A DNA stretch of 57,776 nt, from NCBI GenBank assembly GCA_027624035.1, contig JAQBUI010000020.1, forward strand, positions 1-57,776. Reading direction: 5' to 3'. A program made the translations under genes and the position numbers. The notes under the pieces are model-generated. The model searched no databases. It was not told the DNA's origin and saw only the letters and a list, made by a program, of their open reading frames with translations. Source of the DNA: Pseudomonadota bacterium. GTDB lineage: Bacteria > Pseudomonadota > Gammaproteobacteria > Pseudomonadales > Azotimanducaceae. This document shows, one piece after another, positions 17,996 to 27,343 of the stretch. Position 1 is the first letter of the stretch. Every line of letters starts with the position of its first letter.

Positions 17996-19825
17996 TCAGG
18001 GCCTCATCGTGCAGTACAGGCATTGTGCATAAAGCCCTGGACGTGTCGCCATACGAAGCGTTTCCCGAAGTTCTGTCGGGACAAGGCGTGACAGGACCAG
18101 CATCGAATTCGAGACGGAATCGGGGTCGAGCGAAACAGCCAGGGTACTCAGGAGTTGCTGCAGGATCTTGTCACGAGAGGAAAGCTCAGGTTCGAGATAG
18201 ATCACCTCGTACTCAGTGGTGTTGGCAAGATCAGCAGCAGAGGCAATGGCGTCCTCCAGATCACCGATGGCATCGACAAGACCCAGCTCCAGTGCGGCAG
18301 TACCTGACCACACGCGGCCCTGGGCAACATGGTCTGCTTCGGCCAGTGTCATATCACGGCCATTCGCCACCAGTGAAAGAAATCTGTCGTAGGTTCTGTT
18401 CACAGCGCCAGTCAGGATCTGTTTCATCATCGGGCTGAGTTCAACCAGAGGGTTGAGGGCGCCGGACAATGGTGTGGTGCCAACGCCGTCGGTGTGGACC
18501 CCGAGTTCCGCCAGGGACCTCTCAACAGAGGGAAAGACCATGAACGTGCCGATAGATCCGGTGATGGTCGACTCATGTGCAAAGATTCTATTGGCCGAAC
18601 TGGCGATCCAGTAGCCGCCACTCGCGGCATAGCTGCTCATGGAAATCACCACTGGCTTGCCGGCATTCCGGGTAGCTTCGAGCTCGTTTCGGATCGTCTC
18701 GGAGCCTGAAACGCTTCCACCGGGTGAGTTGATTCTCACAATGAGCGCCTTGACCTGGTTGTCCCAGCGGGCTCGTTGGATCAATTGACTGATGGATTCA
18801 GCACCGATGGTGCCTGGTGGCTGCTGGCCATCCAGTATGGTTCCGCTGGCGGTGATCACTGCCACCTTGTCTGCGGTTGGATCAGCTACCGAGATCGAGG
18901 GCCTGATCGCGCGGAGGTAATCCATGAACCGAATCTGTCTGAATCCCTGGCCCTCTGCTGCGGTCCACTGTCGCATTTCTGCATGCCACTCGGACTCGGA
19001 AACCAGCGCATCGACCAGCCCCTGGTCGAGCGCGAGAGTGGCTGGATCGTTACCCGCCTCGGCAAGCAGGTCGGCATAGTTGGCGATGTATTGTGACAGC
19101 TCCTGGTCAGCCAACCCCCGTAATGTGGATATGGTGCCGACATATCTGGACCAGAGATCGTTGAGCCAGGTGAGGTTTGATTCCTTCGAGGCATCCGACA
19201 TGGCCTCTTCCAGAAACGGTTCAACGGCGTCCTTGTATTTGCCCGCAACGAACACATTCATTCTGACGTGCAGCTTCTCAAGGGCGGGGCCAAAGTACAT
19301 TGGGAAGGTGCCGTAGCCCGTCAGCAGTACGCCCCCGAGTGCCTGGAAACTGCCGCTGTCCAGCAATACCCGGTCGGCATGTGCCGCCAGATAGTATTGA
19401 GCCTGGTTGTAGCTGGTGCCGAAGGCATAGACCCGTTTGCCGGTTGATTTGAACTGCGTGATGGTGGCTCCGATTTCTGCCAGGTGGCTCGGTGAAACCG
19501 ACTGGAGGTGCGTGAGATCCAGGGCCATCGCGGTGATTCGATCATCTTGTTCGGCACTTCGGATGGCGTCGGTCACGTCGCGAAGAACGGTCTCCGTGGG
19601 CCGCTGATTCGGCGTCAGCAGGCTGCCGAGCGGATCCATTCGGGCATGTTGCTCTACCACGTTGCCGGACAAATCGACCACCAGCGCGCTCCTGGGCTGT
19701 ACCTGGACCCGATTCGAACTCAGCAGCGCGACCAGCACAAGGATTGCAAGGAAGAGAAACAGCAGATTGCCGGTAGCGTTTTTGAGGGCCGAGATCCCGG
19801 CCCAGATTGAACGAAGGAACTTCAT
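17996..19825 (-). CDS. sppA: Signal peptide peptidase SppA, 67 kDa type
   Basis: A membrane-bound serine protease that degrades cleaved signal peptides and other membrane fragments. The start at 19825 gives 609 residues beginning MKFLRSIWAG; a longer frame to 19969 would overlap the divergent GNAT gene and adds no conserved sequence. One N-terminal membrane segment (LLFLFLAILVLVALL) precedes two tandem ClpP-like domains. The general-base lysine is in GKYKDAVEPFLEE of the first domain and the nucleophile serine in MSSYAASGGYW of the second, with NSPGGSVSGSE before it. The length and arrangement match E. coli SppA. Confidence 0.93.
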   Translation of the reverse strand: MKFLRSIWAGISALKNATGNLLFLFLAILVLVALLSSNRVQVQPRSALVVDLSGNVVEQHARMDPLGSLLTPNQRPTETVLRDVTDAIRSAEQDDRITAMALDLTHLQSVSPSHLAEIGATITQFKSTGKRVYAFGTSYNQAQYYLAAHADRVLLDSGSFQALGGVLLTGYGTFPMYFGPALEKLHVRMNVFVAGKYKDAVEPFLEEAMSDASKESNLTWLNDLWSRYVGTISTLRGLADQELSQYIANYADLLAEAGNDPATLALDQGLVDALVSESEWHAEMRQWTAAEGQGFRQIRFMDYLRAIRPSISVADPTADKVAVITASGTILDGQQPPGTIGAESISQLIQRARWDNQVKALIVRINSPGGSVSGSETIRNELEATRNAGKPVVISMSSYAASGGYWIASSANRIFAHESTITGSIGTFMVFPSVERSLAELGVHTDGVGTTPLSGALNPLVELSPMMKQILTGAVNRTYDRFLSLVANGRDMTLAEADHVAQGRVWSGTAALELGLVDAIGDLEDAIASAADLANTTEYEVIYLEPELSSRDKILQQLLSTLAVSLDPDSVSNSMLVLSRLVPTELRETLRMATRPGLYAQCLYCTMRP

Positions 19826-19950
19826 GAGTGCCCATTCGGTATAGAGGGATAAAGGGTCGATACTAGCACGATGGGCGTTACCGTCAGTTTGATCCGGTCC
19901 AATATAGTGTACTATTTTCCAGTCAGTTGGGTCGGGTCCGGGAGCCTTGA

Positions 19951-20445
19951 ATGAATCGAACGCCAGCAATCGAAATTCGCTACGGACGAATCGATGAAGC
20001 TGACGAACTGGCTGCCATGTCCAGGGAGCTGATTGAGAAGGGATTGCGCTGGACCTGGAAGCCGCCCCGCATCGTCACGATGATGCGACATCCGGACAGT
20101 GTTGTGCTGGTGGCGCAAACGCGTCTGGGAATCGCAGGATTCGCCATCATGGAATTCCATGATCGACACGGCCATCTCAATTTGCTGGCTGTGGCGGACG
20201 CCCGTCGACGTGAGGGAATCGGTGCGGCCCTGTTGGCGTGGCTGGAGAAGTCCGCTCATGTGGCCGGCATAGAACAGATCACACTCGAAGTCCGTCGCGA
20301 TAACGACGGGGCTCGTGCGTTCTATCGATCGCGGGGCTACGACGAGGTTGCAGTCCTGCCAGGCTATTATCAGGGTCGTGAACATGCCATGCGCATGGTT
20401 CATCAGTTGATTGAACCAGACCTCGCCAGGCAGCGGCCTGCTTGA
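19951..20445 (+). CDS. GNAT-family N-acetyltransferase
   Basis: A 164-residue acetyltransferase of the GNAT fold. The acetyl-CoA-binding loop is RRREGIGAALLAW (about residues 90-102), followed by the usual LEVRRDNDGARAFYRSRGY block. It resembles RimI-like enzymes in length, but the substrate is unknown. It is divergent from sppA and its stop codon overlaps the ATG of murF (TGATG), so it is translationally coupled to peptidoglycan synthesis. Confidence 0.85.
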   Translation: MNRTPAIEIRYGRIDEADELAAMSRELIEKGLRWTWKPPRIVTMMRHPDSVVLVAQTRLGIAGFAIMEFHDRHGHLNLLAVADARRREGIGAALLAWLEKSAHVAGIEQITLEVRRDNDGARAFYRSRGYDEVAVLPGYYQGREHAMRMVHQLIEPDLARQRPA

Positions 20446-21800
20446 TGGGAGCCCTGACAAGACCATTGTGGGAGTGGCAGGAACTGCTTCAAGCGCTGGC
20501 CCTGGACGAGCCATCTGCCGGCGGTGAGGTCACAGGCATCAGTATCGATTCAAGAACGTTGTCATCCGGCGATCTTTTCATTGCGCTGGCCGGTGACCCG
20601 GTAGACCAGCATGGCACGGGTCGGGACGGACATGCTTTTGTTGGCAGCGCCGAGCAGGCGGGGGCGAGTGCGTTGCTTGTTGCAAGGAAGGTCGATGCCG
20701 GTATCCCTGCGCTGGTGGTCAAAGACACGCTCGACGCCCTCTGGTCCCTGGGTGCCGCAGGACGAACCCGGATGTCTGGTCGCATCGTCGCCATAACAGG
20801 CAGTGCTGGCAAGACGACAGCCCGCCACTGGCTGCAAACGGTTCTGCAGGCAGAGGCGATCACCCACGGTTCTGTCGGCAGCTATAACAATCACTGGGGG
20901 GTACCCTTGTCACTGGCGAGGATGCCTCGTAACGCCGCCTTTGGTGTGTTCGAGATTGGCATGAACCACGCCGGAGAAATCCAGCCTCTGGCAGAGCTCG
21001 TTGCTCCGCACCTGGCCATCGTGTTGAATGTGTTGCCGGCTCATATTGGTAATCTCGGCAGTCTGGATGCCATCAGGAAGGAAAAGCTCAGCATTCGGGC
21101 CGGTCTCAAGAGCGGAGGTACGCTGATTTGTCCCCTTGAACTGGGTGTTGCCGGGAGCTTCACGTTTGCAGTGAATCGCCAGGCCGACATCTGGGCCGAA
21201 CCGGTCGGGAGCCACCAGGCAACGGTGCATATAGATGGCCGTCGCCATGACCTGCACCTGGCCCTTGGGGGTGAGCATCGGTTGCAGACGGCGCTCGCGG
21301 TATTGGCCGCCGTACACTGCCTCGGAGCAGATGTCGAAGCAGCAGTCAGATTGATACCATCGCTGGACGCCCCTGCCGGGCGGGGCAACCGGTATACCAT
21401 TGCCGGCAGAACCGTGATTGACGACAGCTACAACGCCAATCCTGCCAGCATGAGCTATGCCCTTGATGCGCTCAGGAACGAGTCCGGCAGGGGAATACTT
21501 CTGGTTGGAGAAATGCTGGAACTGGGCAGTGAGAGTACCCGGCGCCACCAGGCTGTGGCGAAACAAGCCCGCAACATTCCGCTCGTATATTCATTTGGGG
21601 ACCAGTTCAGCGGTCTGGACGAGGTGTTTGGCCCGGGTTTCAGGGCTCACTATCAGGCAGCCCCTGATTTTGACATCGACGATTTCGTCGCGGCCACACG
21701 GCCGGGCGACGTGATCCTCGTAAAGGGCTCAAATCGGGTCTTCTGGGTTCATGATTTCGTGAGCCGGTTGTGTGCCGCGATGGCGCGAACGCAAGCCTGA
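20445..21800 (+). CDS. murF: UDP-N-acetylmuramoyl-tripeptide--D-alanyl-D-alanine ligase (MurF)
   Basis: Adds D-Ala-D-Ala to UDP-MurNAc-tripeptide in the cytoplasm. The 451-residue Mur ligase shows an N-terminal domain with GISIDSRTLSSGDLFIAL, the ATP loop ITGSAGKTT (about residue 120), FEIGMNHAGEI and the C-terminal DDSYNANPASM, all MurF-specific. I chose ATG 20445, which overlaps the GNAT stop as TGATG; a TTG at 20442 is in frame but less likely. The gene is outside a dcw cluster (no murE, mraY, murD neighbours), which is unusual. Confidence 0.92.
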   Translation: MGALTRPLWEWQELLQALALDEPSAGGEVTGISIDSRTLSSGDLFIALAGDPVDQHGTGRDGHAFVGSAEQAGASALLVARKVDAGIPALVVKDTLDALWSLGAAGRTRMSGRIVAITGSAGKTTARHWLQTVLQAEAITHGSVGSYNNHWGVPLSLARMPRNAAFGVFEIGMNHAGEIQPLAELVAPHLAIVLNVLPAHIGNLGSLDAIRKEKLSIRAGLKSGGTLICPLELGVAGSFTFAVNRQADIWAEPVGSHQATVHIDGRRHDLHLALGGEHRLQTALAVLAAVHCLGADVEAAVRLIPSLDAPAGRGNRYTIAGRTVIDDSYNANPASMSYALDALRNESGRGILLVGEMLELGSESTRRHQAVAKQARNIPLVYSFGDQFSGLDEVFGPGFRAHYQAAPDFDIDDFVAATRPGDVILVKGSNRVFWVHDFVSRLCAAMARTQA

Positions 21801-21862
21801 AAGGACCCGGCATGGCGGCCATTGCTATCCACTCCGGTTAAACCATGAGATAATGTGCCACC

Positions 21863-22825
21863 ATGATAGTAGACAAACTGGGTCGACGCTTTCGGAACCT
21901 GAGGGTAAGCCTCACGGCCGCTTGTAACTACGCATGTACGTACTGCGTGCCTGACGGCAAGCGGCTGATGAAAGCAAAAAATGAGCTGCCGGCAATGCAA
22001 TTGCTCAAAGGCGTTGCAATGCTTCAGCAGGCAGCCGGTATCGACAAGCTGCGAATTACCGGAGGAGAGCCGCTGGTCACGCCGAAGTTCGATGATTTCC
22101 TGCTGGGTGTGATGGGGCTCGGGCTAGCTGACGTCAGCCTGACCACCAACGGCCAGTTGCTGCCAAAGAAGAAGGCTGTCATCGAGTCGTCGGGGCTGAA
22201 GCGAATCAATGTCAGCCTGGATACCCTGAATCCTCTGCGCTTCCGACAGATTGCACGAAGCGGTGATCTTGCCACGGTGCTCGCCGGGATTGATGCAATG
22301 CTTGAACTTGGCCTGAAGGTCAAGATCAACATGGTGCCGATGCGTAGTCAGAACCTTCAGGAAGTAGTCCCGATGCTCGACTACTGTCTGGAACGTGGCA
22401 TCGAACTGCGCTTTATCGAGTTGATGCGAATGGGACATCTGCAGAGCGGCAACGGCTTTGTCAACGATTTCGTCTCGATGCAAGCATTGCTTGACGTGAT
22501 CGGAGAGAAGTACGAGTTCGCCCGAACCGATGCGGCATACGACTCGACCGCAGTGCGTTTCCAGATACCCGGCATGGGTGTCTTCGGCGTGATCGCAAAT
22601 GAAAGCGAACCGTTCTGCCGTGCCTGTACCAGGCTGCGACTGTCATCCGACGGGTTCCTATATGGCTGCCTCAGCAGTGCGAGTAAGCACTACATTGGCG
22701 ACATGCTGGATCAACCCAGTCATCTCGCATTGCCAACCTTGCAGAAGTTGCTGGTGAGTGCTCTGGCCGACAAGAAACTGGCTTTCCAGGGAGAGGTCAC
22801 AGTCATGAAGTTCATTGGTGGGTAA
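21863..22825 (+). CDS. moaA: GTP 3',8-cyclase MoaA (radical SAM)
   Basis: First step of molybdenum cofactor synthesis. The 320-residue protein has the radical SAM cluster C-x3-C-x2-C at Cys21, Cys25, Cys28 (ACNYACTYC), RITGGEPL for SAM binding, and the second cluster FCRACTRLRLSSDGFLYGC (about 253-271). It ends in the two glycines (FIGG) that MoaA needs for activity. The molybdenum hydroxylase and MoaD-like gene at 1550-5419 are likely users of its product. It stands alone, 62 bases after murF. Confidence 0.92.
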   Translation: MIVDKLGRRFRNLRVSLTAACNYACTYCVPDGKRLMKAKNELPAMQLLKGVAMLQQAAGIDKLRITGGEPLVTPKFDDFLLGVMGLGLADVSLTTNGQLLPKKKAVIESSGLKRINVSLDTLNPLRFRQIARSGDLATVLAGIDAMLELGLKVKINMVPMRSQNLQEVVPMLDYCLERGIELRFIELMRMGHLQSGNGFVNDFVSMQALLDVIGEKYEFARTDAAYDSTAVRFQIPGMGVFGVIANESEPFCRACTRLRLSSDGFLYGCLSSASKHYIGDMLDQPSHLALPTLQKLLVSALADKKLAFQGEVTVMKFIGG

Positions 22826-22857
22826 GACTGGACGGTCTTACTCAGTGACCTAGGATT

Positions 22858-23706
22858 GTGGGTTTGAGTCGAATAGCTTCGATTGCATTGCTGGTACTGA
22901 CGCTCGTGTCACCCGGCCCAAAGGCCGAAGAGGTGAACCTGCCAGTGGTTCGCACCGATATTGCCTATGGTTCCGATGCGAGCCAGAAACTTGACGTCTA
23001 TTATCTGACTGGCAAGAAGAAGTTGCCAGTGATCATCTATGTTCACGGAGGCGGCTGGGCCTTCGGAGACAAGGCAGACGTGGGTAACAAACCCCAGTTC
23101 TTTGCCAGGCAGAACATTGCTTTTGTGAGCATGGACTATCGGTTGCGTTGGGATTACGACGTTCTGGATCAAACCGAAGATATCGTTTCCGTGATCGGCT
23201 GGGTACATCAGAACGCAACCCAATATGGGCTTGACGCCAACAAGATCATTCTCATGGGGTACGCGGCTGGCGCGCACCTGGTCTCCCTCGTTGGGACCAA
23301 TAGCAGCTTCCTGAGAGCGGCAAACCGTTCCCTCGATGAACTGACCGCGGTCATCGCGGTGGACACCGCAAGTTATGACATCGTTCGATTGATGGTTGAA
23401 CTCGGAAGCTTCATTGAACGGCGCCAGCACCGTCTGGTATTCGGCAATGACGAAGAAGTATGGCGTCAGGCATCACCCATTACCCATGTGCAGAAAGGAA
23501 AGGCCATACCTGCGTTTGCACTGATGTATCTGGCCGATCAGGAAGGTAGCACGCTGCAGGCAAAGGGGTTTGCCAAAGCCCTGGCTGGAGCGGGCATCGA
23601 GACGATCATTATTCCGGTCAACGATGGTCGCGTTGACGAAAGGCTTGGAACCAAGGGCGACGCCCCGACCCAGGCACTGTTGACCTTCCTCCGCGCAAAG
23701 ATCTGA
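22858..23706 (+). CDS. Exported alpha/beta-hydrolase (esterase-like) lacking the catalytic serine
   Basis: A 282-residue protein with a signal peptide (residues 1 to about 23) and the alpha/beta-hydrolase fold of the carboxylesterase/HSL type. The oxyanion motif HGGGW is intact (63-67). The nucleophile elbow, normally GxSxG, reads GYAAG with Ala136 (codon GCG) where the serine should be. The C-terminal catalytic histidine region, usually D-x2-H, reads DGRVDERLG, also without histidine. I infer a catalytically dead homologue, perhaps a binding protein. The GTG start follows moaA by 32 bases and the gene is followed by two further exported proteins. Confidence 0.8.
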   Translation: MGLSRIASIALLVLTLVSPGPKAEEVNLPVVRTDIAYGSDASQKLDVYYLTGKKKLPVIIYVHGGGWAFGDKADVGNKPQFFARQNIAFVSMDYRLRWDYDVLDQTEDIVSVIGWVHQNATQYGLDANKIILMGYAAGAHLVSLVGTNSSFLRAANRSLDELTAVIAVDTASYDIVRLMVELGSFIERRQHRLVFGNDEEVWRQASPITHVQKGKAIPAFALMYLADQEGSTLQAKGFAKALAGAGIETIIIPVNDGRVDERLGTKGDAPTQALLTFLRAKI

Positions 23707-23721
23707 CGCAGTTTCACCCCG

Positions 23722-25818
23722 ATGAGACTCACTGCAATCGTCGTCACCTGTCTGCTCATGGTAGCCCTCACCGGTGTGGCATCGTCTGCCGAGGCCCCGG
23801 CGGCGCCAGGGCTCGACGCCACGGTCGATCCGATCGAGCCGGCCACCGTGGCTGATCAGCCGCCGTCACCGCAAACCGCGACGACGGCCTACTGGCTGGG
23901 TGCCGAGGATGCTGTGGTCAGTGGCGAACTCGAAGCTGTTCAGGTGCTTGATCTGGGTGTGGACCTCACACCGGGCGCCAGGATTCTTGTTGATCAGTCT
24001 CCACGCTATCCCTGGCAGCTTCAGAGCGTGGACCCGGCGTCAGCCAACTTCATCGGGATGGATTCCGATACGGCCAGGTTCAATATTGAAACAGTCAGGC
24101 GGGCAACGACCGGACTTGGCCCAGGCGCGGCACTGGTGAGCGTCATCACCGTTGAACAGGGCGAGCTGTCGGCAGGGAGTGCAATCGACATTCGCTATTC
24201 TCGCCTGAAGATGCCGCCGGATTCACTACCCATACACTTTCCTGTCTACCTGCAGACACGATCTGATGGGCCTCTGACACCTGTCGATGTTCAACCATTG
24301 CTACCACGGCCGGGGCCACCGGAGCAGATTGAAGTGGTGGCGCCATCGATCGTTGGACCCAATGAGCGTTTCCCGCTGAGGCTGCTGGTCATCGATCAAT
24401 TCGGCAACCCGGTTGCCAGGGGCACACCATCACTTGATGTGGTGGTAGATGGTGTTTTCAGCCACCGGATTGATGCCAGCGATCAGGCCGCGCTGGTCGT
24501 TCCTGAACTGACATTGGCCGAGCCGGGGCATCACTTCATTTCTGTACGGAGTCCTGGAGGCGGGCTCGTCGGCAGGTCTAATCTGATTCTCGTTAGCGCG
24601 GGCCCAACCCGGATTGTCTGGACCGAGCTGCCGCCACGCCAGAGTACTGGCGGACTGGATGATATGAGGGATCAGACCCAACTGGATCAATCGCTTGAAA
24701 GCCTCGCCTCTGGCTCCGGGCTCACCCCGCCCAGCCTGGCGGACGGGGGGCGGATGACGTTGCTGACCGATGGAGAACGAACCCTGCAGGTGGCGTCAGC
24801 GGACGTCCCGGCGGACTTCCGTCGGTTCAACCCTCGCTTGCCTTTGTTTGCTGAGGTCATCTCGGGCCCTGCGGTGCATGAGTGGTTCGGGCAGCGGCTG
24901 GCGGAAATAGGCTATCGTGTTTCGTATTCCGCCAGCAGGTGGTCACCGGAGCACGGATTGCGAGGCAAAGGTCGGACGGCAGTGGTGCTCCTCGGCGATG
25001 AACACTGGTGGCAGGCACTGGCGGCAGGCAGGACCTATGTTGCCAGCGAGGGCAGCCCGATCATCTTCTTTTCGCTCAATGAGGCATCACCGGGAAGCCG
25101 CATTCCAAACGTGCAGACCCGCGAGATCAGGGGCGAGGTCCATTCAGAATTTGGCCTGCACAGCGTTGAACTGGTACGCAATGGCTCGGTCATTGATCGC
25201 AGGAGGGCGCCGGCACTGGATATTGCTGCACGTCAACTCGTGATTCGTTTGAGGTCCAGTGTCGAACCCCTCAGCTATCCCTTCGAGTTACCGAGAGCAG
25301 GGCGGGAATGGATCGGCTATGTGCGGGCATCCGGTGCCGACATCAGCCCCAGGCAACGCGATCGGGGTGGGGACGAGTTTAATCGGGTAGTGCCAAACCC
25401 GGCCGAGACTGGTCGGGTCGACTTCATCAGCCATACCCAGGGTGGCAGTCACAGCATTGCTCTGAACATCGACCCGCGATCAGATGATCCGACGTTCGAG
25501 CTTCACATCATGGCAGGACTTCCCGATGAAGCCAGCCTGGAGCCCGCGCCTGCAACACCGGCGATTCGACAGGTAGTGAGTCTGAGTGAACTTCAGGATG
25601 GTCCATTTCGAAAGACATTCGGTGCTGCCGGATTCACCGATGAGGTAGAGATTGAATTGCTCGACCGTGCAGTCATCTCGACATTTCCATTTCTGTTCAG
25701 CGATCGACAAAGCACGCGCGCGGGCGATTATTACTATGTACGGGTCAACGGCCTGGATGGTCAGGTGGCCTGGACCAGTCCTGTTTATGTCGGGGGCTTC
25801 GATGTCATTGATCAGTAG
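23722..25818 (+). CDS. Exported DUF3604-like protein with a degenerate PHP-type core
   Basis: A 698-residue protein with a signal peptide (about 1-22) and beta-rich N-terminal domains. From about residue 297 it follows the order of DUF3604 proteins but with a collapsed metallophosphoesterase core: IVWTELPPRQSTGG stands where the family has a GDLHGH-type metal motif, RLPLFAEVISGPAVHEWF and GYRVSYSASRWSPEHGLRG match the later blocks without the usual Asp-Asp-His, and GRTYVASEG plus the C-terminal DYYYVRVNGLDGQVAWTSPVYV are well conserved. The protein is shorter in the core and most metal ligands are replaced, so enzyme activity is doubtful. It lies 15 bases after the dead esterase gene. Confidence 0.6.
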   Translation: MRLTAIVVTCLLMVALTGVASSAEAPAAPGLDATVDPIEPATVADQPPSPQTATTAYWLGAEDAVVSGELEAVQVLDLGVDLTPGARILVDQSPRYPWQLQSVDPASANFIGMDSDTARFNIETVRRATTGLGPGAALVSVITVEQGELSAGSAIDIRYSRLKMPPDSLPIHFPVYLQTRSDGPLTPVDVQPLLPRPGPPEQIEVVAPSIVGPNERFPLRLLVIDQFGNPVARGTPSLDVVVDGVFSHRIDASDQAALVVPELTLAEPGHHFISVRSPGGGLVGRSNLILVSAGPTRIVWTELPPRQSTGGLDDMRDQTQLDQSLESLASGSGLTPPSLADGGRMTLLTDGERTLQVASADVPADFRRFNPRLPLFAEVISGPAVHEWFGQRLAEIGYRVSYSASRWSPEHGLRGKGRTAVVLLGDEHWWQALAAGRTYVASEGSPIIFFSLNEASPGSRIPNVQTREIRGEVHSEFGLHSVELVRNGSVIDRRRAPALDIAARQLVIRLRSSVEPLSYPFELPRAGREWIGYVRASGADISPRQRDRGGDEFNRVVPNPAETGRVDFISHTQGGSHSIALNIDPRSDDPTFELHIMAGLPDEASLEPAPATPAIRQVVSLSELQDGPFRKTFGAAGFTDEVEIELLDRAVISTFPFLFSDRQSTRAGDYYYVRVNGLDGQVAWTSPVYVGGFDVIDQ

Positions 25819-26713
25819 GCTGTCATCGGTGCTTCGGTGGGCCATCCTGGCGTGCCTTGCCTTGAGTATGTCTGTGGTCGGTGCTCCGAGCGAAACAGAC
25901 AGGCTCAGTCTCTGGCGGATGGAACAGGGCGGGTCGAAAGTCTACCTGCTCGGATCCATGCATGCCATGAAAGAGGACATGTATCCGCTGCCCGGGCCGA
26001 TCATGGCAGCCTTTAACGACTCTGAAGTCATCGTTTTTGAAGCGGACCTGGGGCGCCTGACACCGGATGAAATTGCCTCAATCATTCGCCAGAAGGGCAC
26101 CTATACGCCACCTTCTTCCATCAGTGCGGATCTGTCGGACGAAACCACTCACTTGCTGGTGGATTATCTGCGGGAGTCAAGAATCAGCTTCGATCAGGTC
26201 CGCTATCTGAAGCCCTGGAACCTCGCTTTGAACATCGGAATCATCGAGCTGACACGCCTCGGCTACAAGACCGAATTTGGCGTCGATCAGTACCTGCAGC
26301 AACGGGCTCGGCAGGAAGGCAAAGAGATCCGTGAGCTGGAGTCCTTCGGTGAACAGATTGAGATCCTGTCAAACGACCCCATCGCGATTCAGGACCTGAC
26401 TCTGCGTGAAACCCTTCAGTCGCGATCGACCATCAGGGAGGAACTCGACGCAATGGTAGTGGCCTGGCGTCATGGCAACGCAGATCTGATGTACCGACTG
26501 GCCGTGGCCTCCATGAGTACCAACCCTTTACTGGCAGGGCAGATGGACAAACTCGTCACCACAAGAAACCACAAGATGGTCGCCAGGATCAGATCCTATC
26601 TCGGGCAGGGACGTGATTTCCTGGTGGTCGTAGGGGCACTCCACATGGGTGGACCTGATGGCATCATCCATGAGCTATCCCGGGACTATGAAGTCGTGCA
26701 GTTGTCTCGCTGA
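25802..26713 (+). CDS. TraB/GumN-family protein
   Basis: A 303-residue exported protein of the TraB/GumN (Tiki-like) family of putative metalloproteases. I start it at the ATG at 25802, which gives a signal peptide (RLSSVLRWAILACLALSMSVVGA); the longer frame from 25652 is only a shadow of the preceding gene. Family motifs are GSMHAMKEDMYPLP near the N-terminus and the C-terminal VVVGALHMGGPDGI with the second GxxH. It overlaps the previous gene by 17 bases, so the three exported proteins at 22858-26713 form one operon. Confidence 0.85.
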   Translation: MSLISRLSSVLRWAILACLALSMSVVGAPSETDRLSLWRMEQGGSKVYLLGSMHAMKEDMYPLPGPIMAAFNDSEVIVFEADLGRLTPDEIASIIRQKGTYTPPSSISADLSDETTHLLVDYLRESRISFDQVRYLKPWNLALNIGIIELTRLGYKTEFGVDQYLQQRARQEGKEIRELESFGEQIEILSNDPIAIQDLTLRETLQSRSTIREELDAMVVAWRHGNADLMYRLAVASMSTNPLLAGQMDKLVTTRNHKMVARIRSYLGQGRDFLVVVGALHMGGPDGIIHELSRDYEVVQLSR

Positions 26714-26848
26714 CGTGTCGGTCGGACCGGCGTGGTCACGTGCGGGGCGCGCGTGAAACTGGCAGAATGCCGGTTTTGAGACATCAGCCTGATGTGCCCG
26801 TACCGGTCACGCAAAGGCAACAGGAAATCGGAATACGAAGGAGGATCT

Positions 26849-27271
26849 ATGAAGTATCTGCACACCATGGTGAGGGTCAAGGATATTGACGCGTCGCTCG
26901 CATTCTATTGTGACTACCTTGGCCTTGAAGAGTTGCGGCGCAACGAGAGCGAACAGGGCCGATTCACGCTGGTCTTTCTGGCGGCGCCTGGAGACTCATC
27001 GGCGCAGGTCGAGCTGACCTACAACTGGGATGGAGACGACCTTGGCGAGGGGAGTCGAAATTTCGGCCATCTGGCCTATGCAGTGGACGACATCTACGCG
27101 ACCTGCCAACGTCTCATGGATGCCGGCGTCACCATCAATCGCCCGCCCAGAGACGGTTACATGGCTTTCGTACGGTCTCCTGACAATATTTCAATCGAGA
27201 TCCTGCAGGCCGGCGGACCGAAACCGCCCCAGGAACCCTGGGCCTCCATGGCGAATACTGGGGAGTGGTGA
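26849..27271 (+). CDS. Glyoxalase-fold (VOC) protein, lactoylglutathione-lyase-like
   Basis: A 140-residue vicinal-oxygen-chelate protein resembling glyoxalase I, which converts the methylglyoxal-glutathione adduct to lactoylglutathione. The four metal ligands of GloA can be placed: His5 in YLHTMVRV, Glu in VELTYNW, His in FGHLAYAVDD and Glu in ISIEILQ. The ATG at 26849 is preceded by AAGGAGGA at an ideal distance and is preferred over an earlier ATG at 26792. The C-terminus has a short extension rich in Pro and Trp. It appears monocistronic. Confidence 0.88.
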   Translation: MKYLHTMVRVKDIDASLAFYCDYLGLEELRRNESEQGRFTLVFLAAPGDSSAQVELTYNWDGDDLGEGSRNFGHLAYAVDDIYATCQRLMDAGVTINRPPRDGYMAFVRSPDNISIEILQAGGPKPPQEPWASMANTGEW

Positions 27272-27343
27272 ACGGCCGGCCGGACTACCATTGTTGGTAA
27301 AAAACACGGTAGAGGTGCCTGAAACGGGCGACCCGATTCTTTC

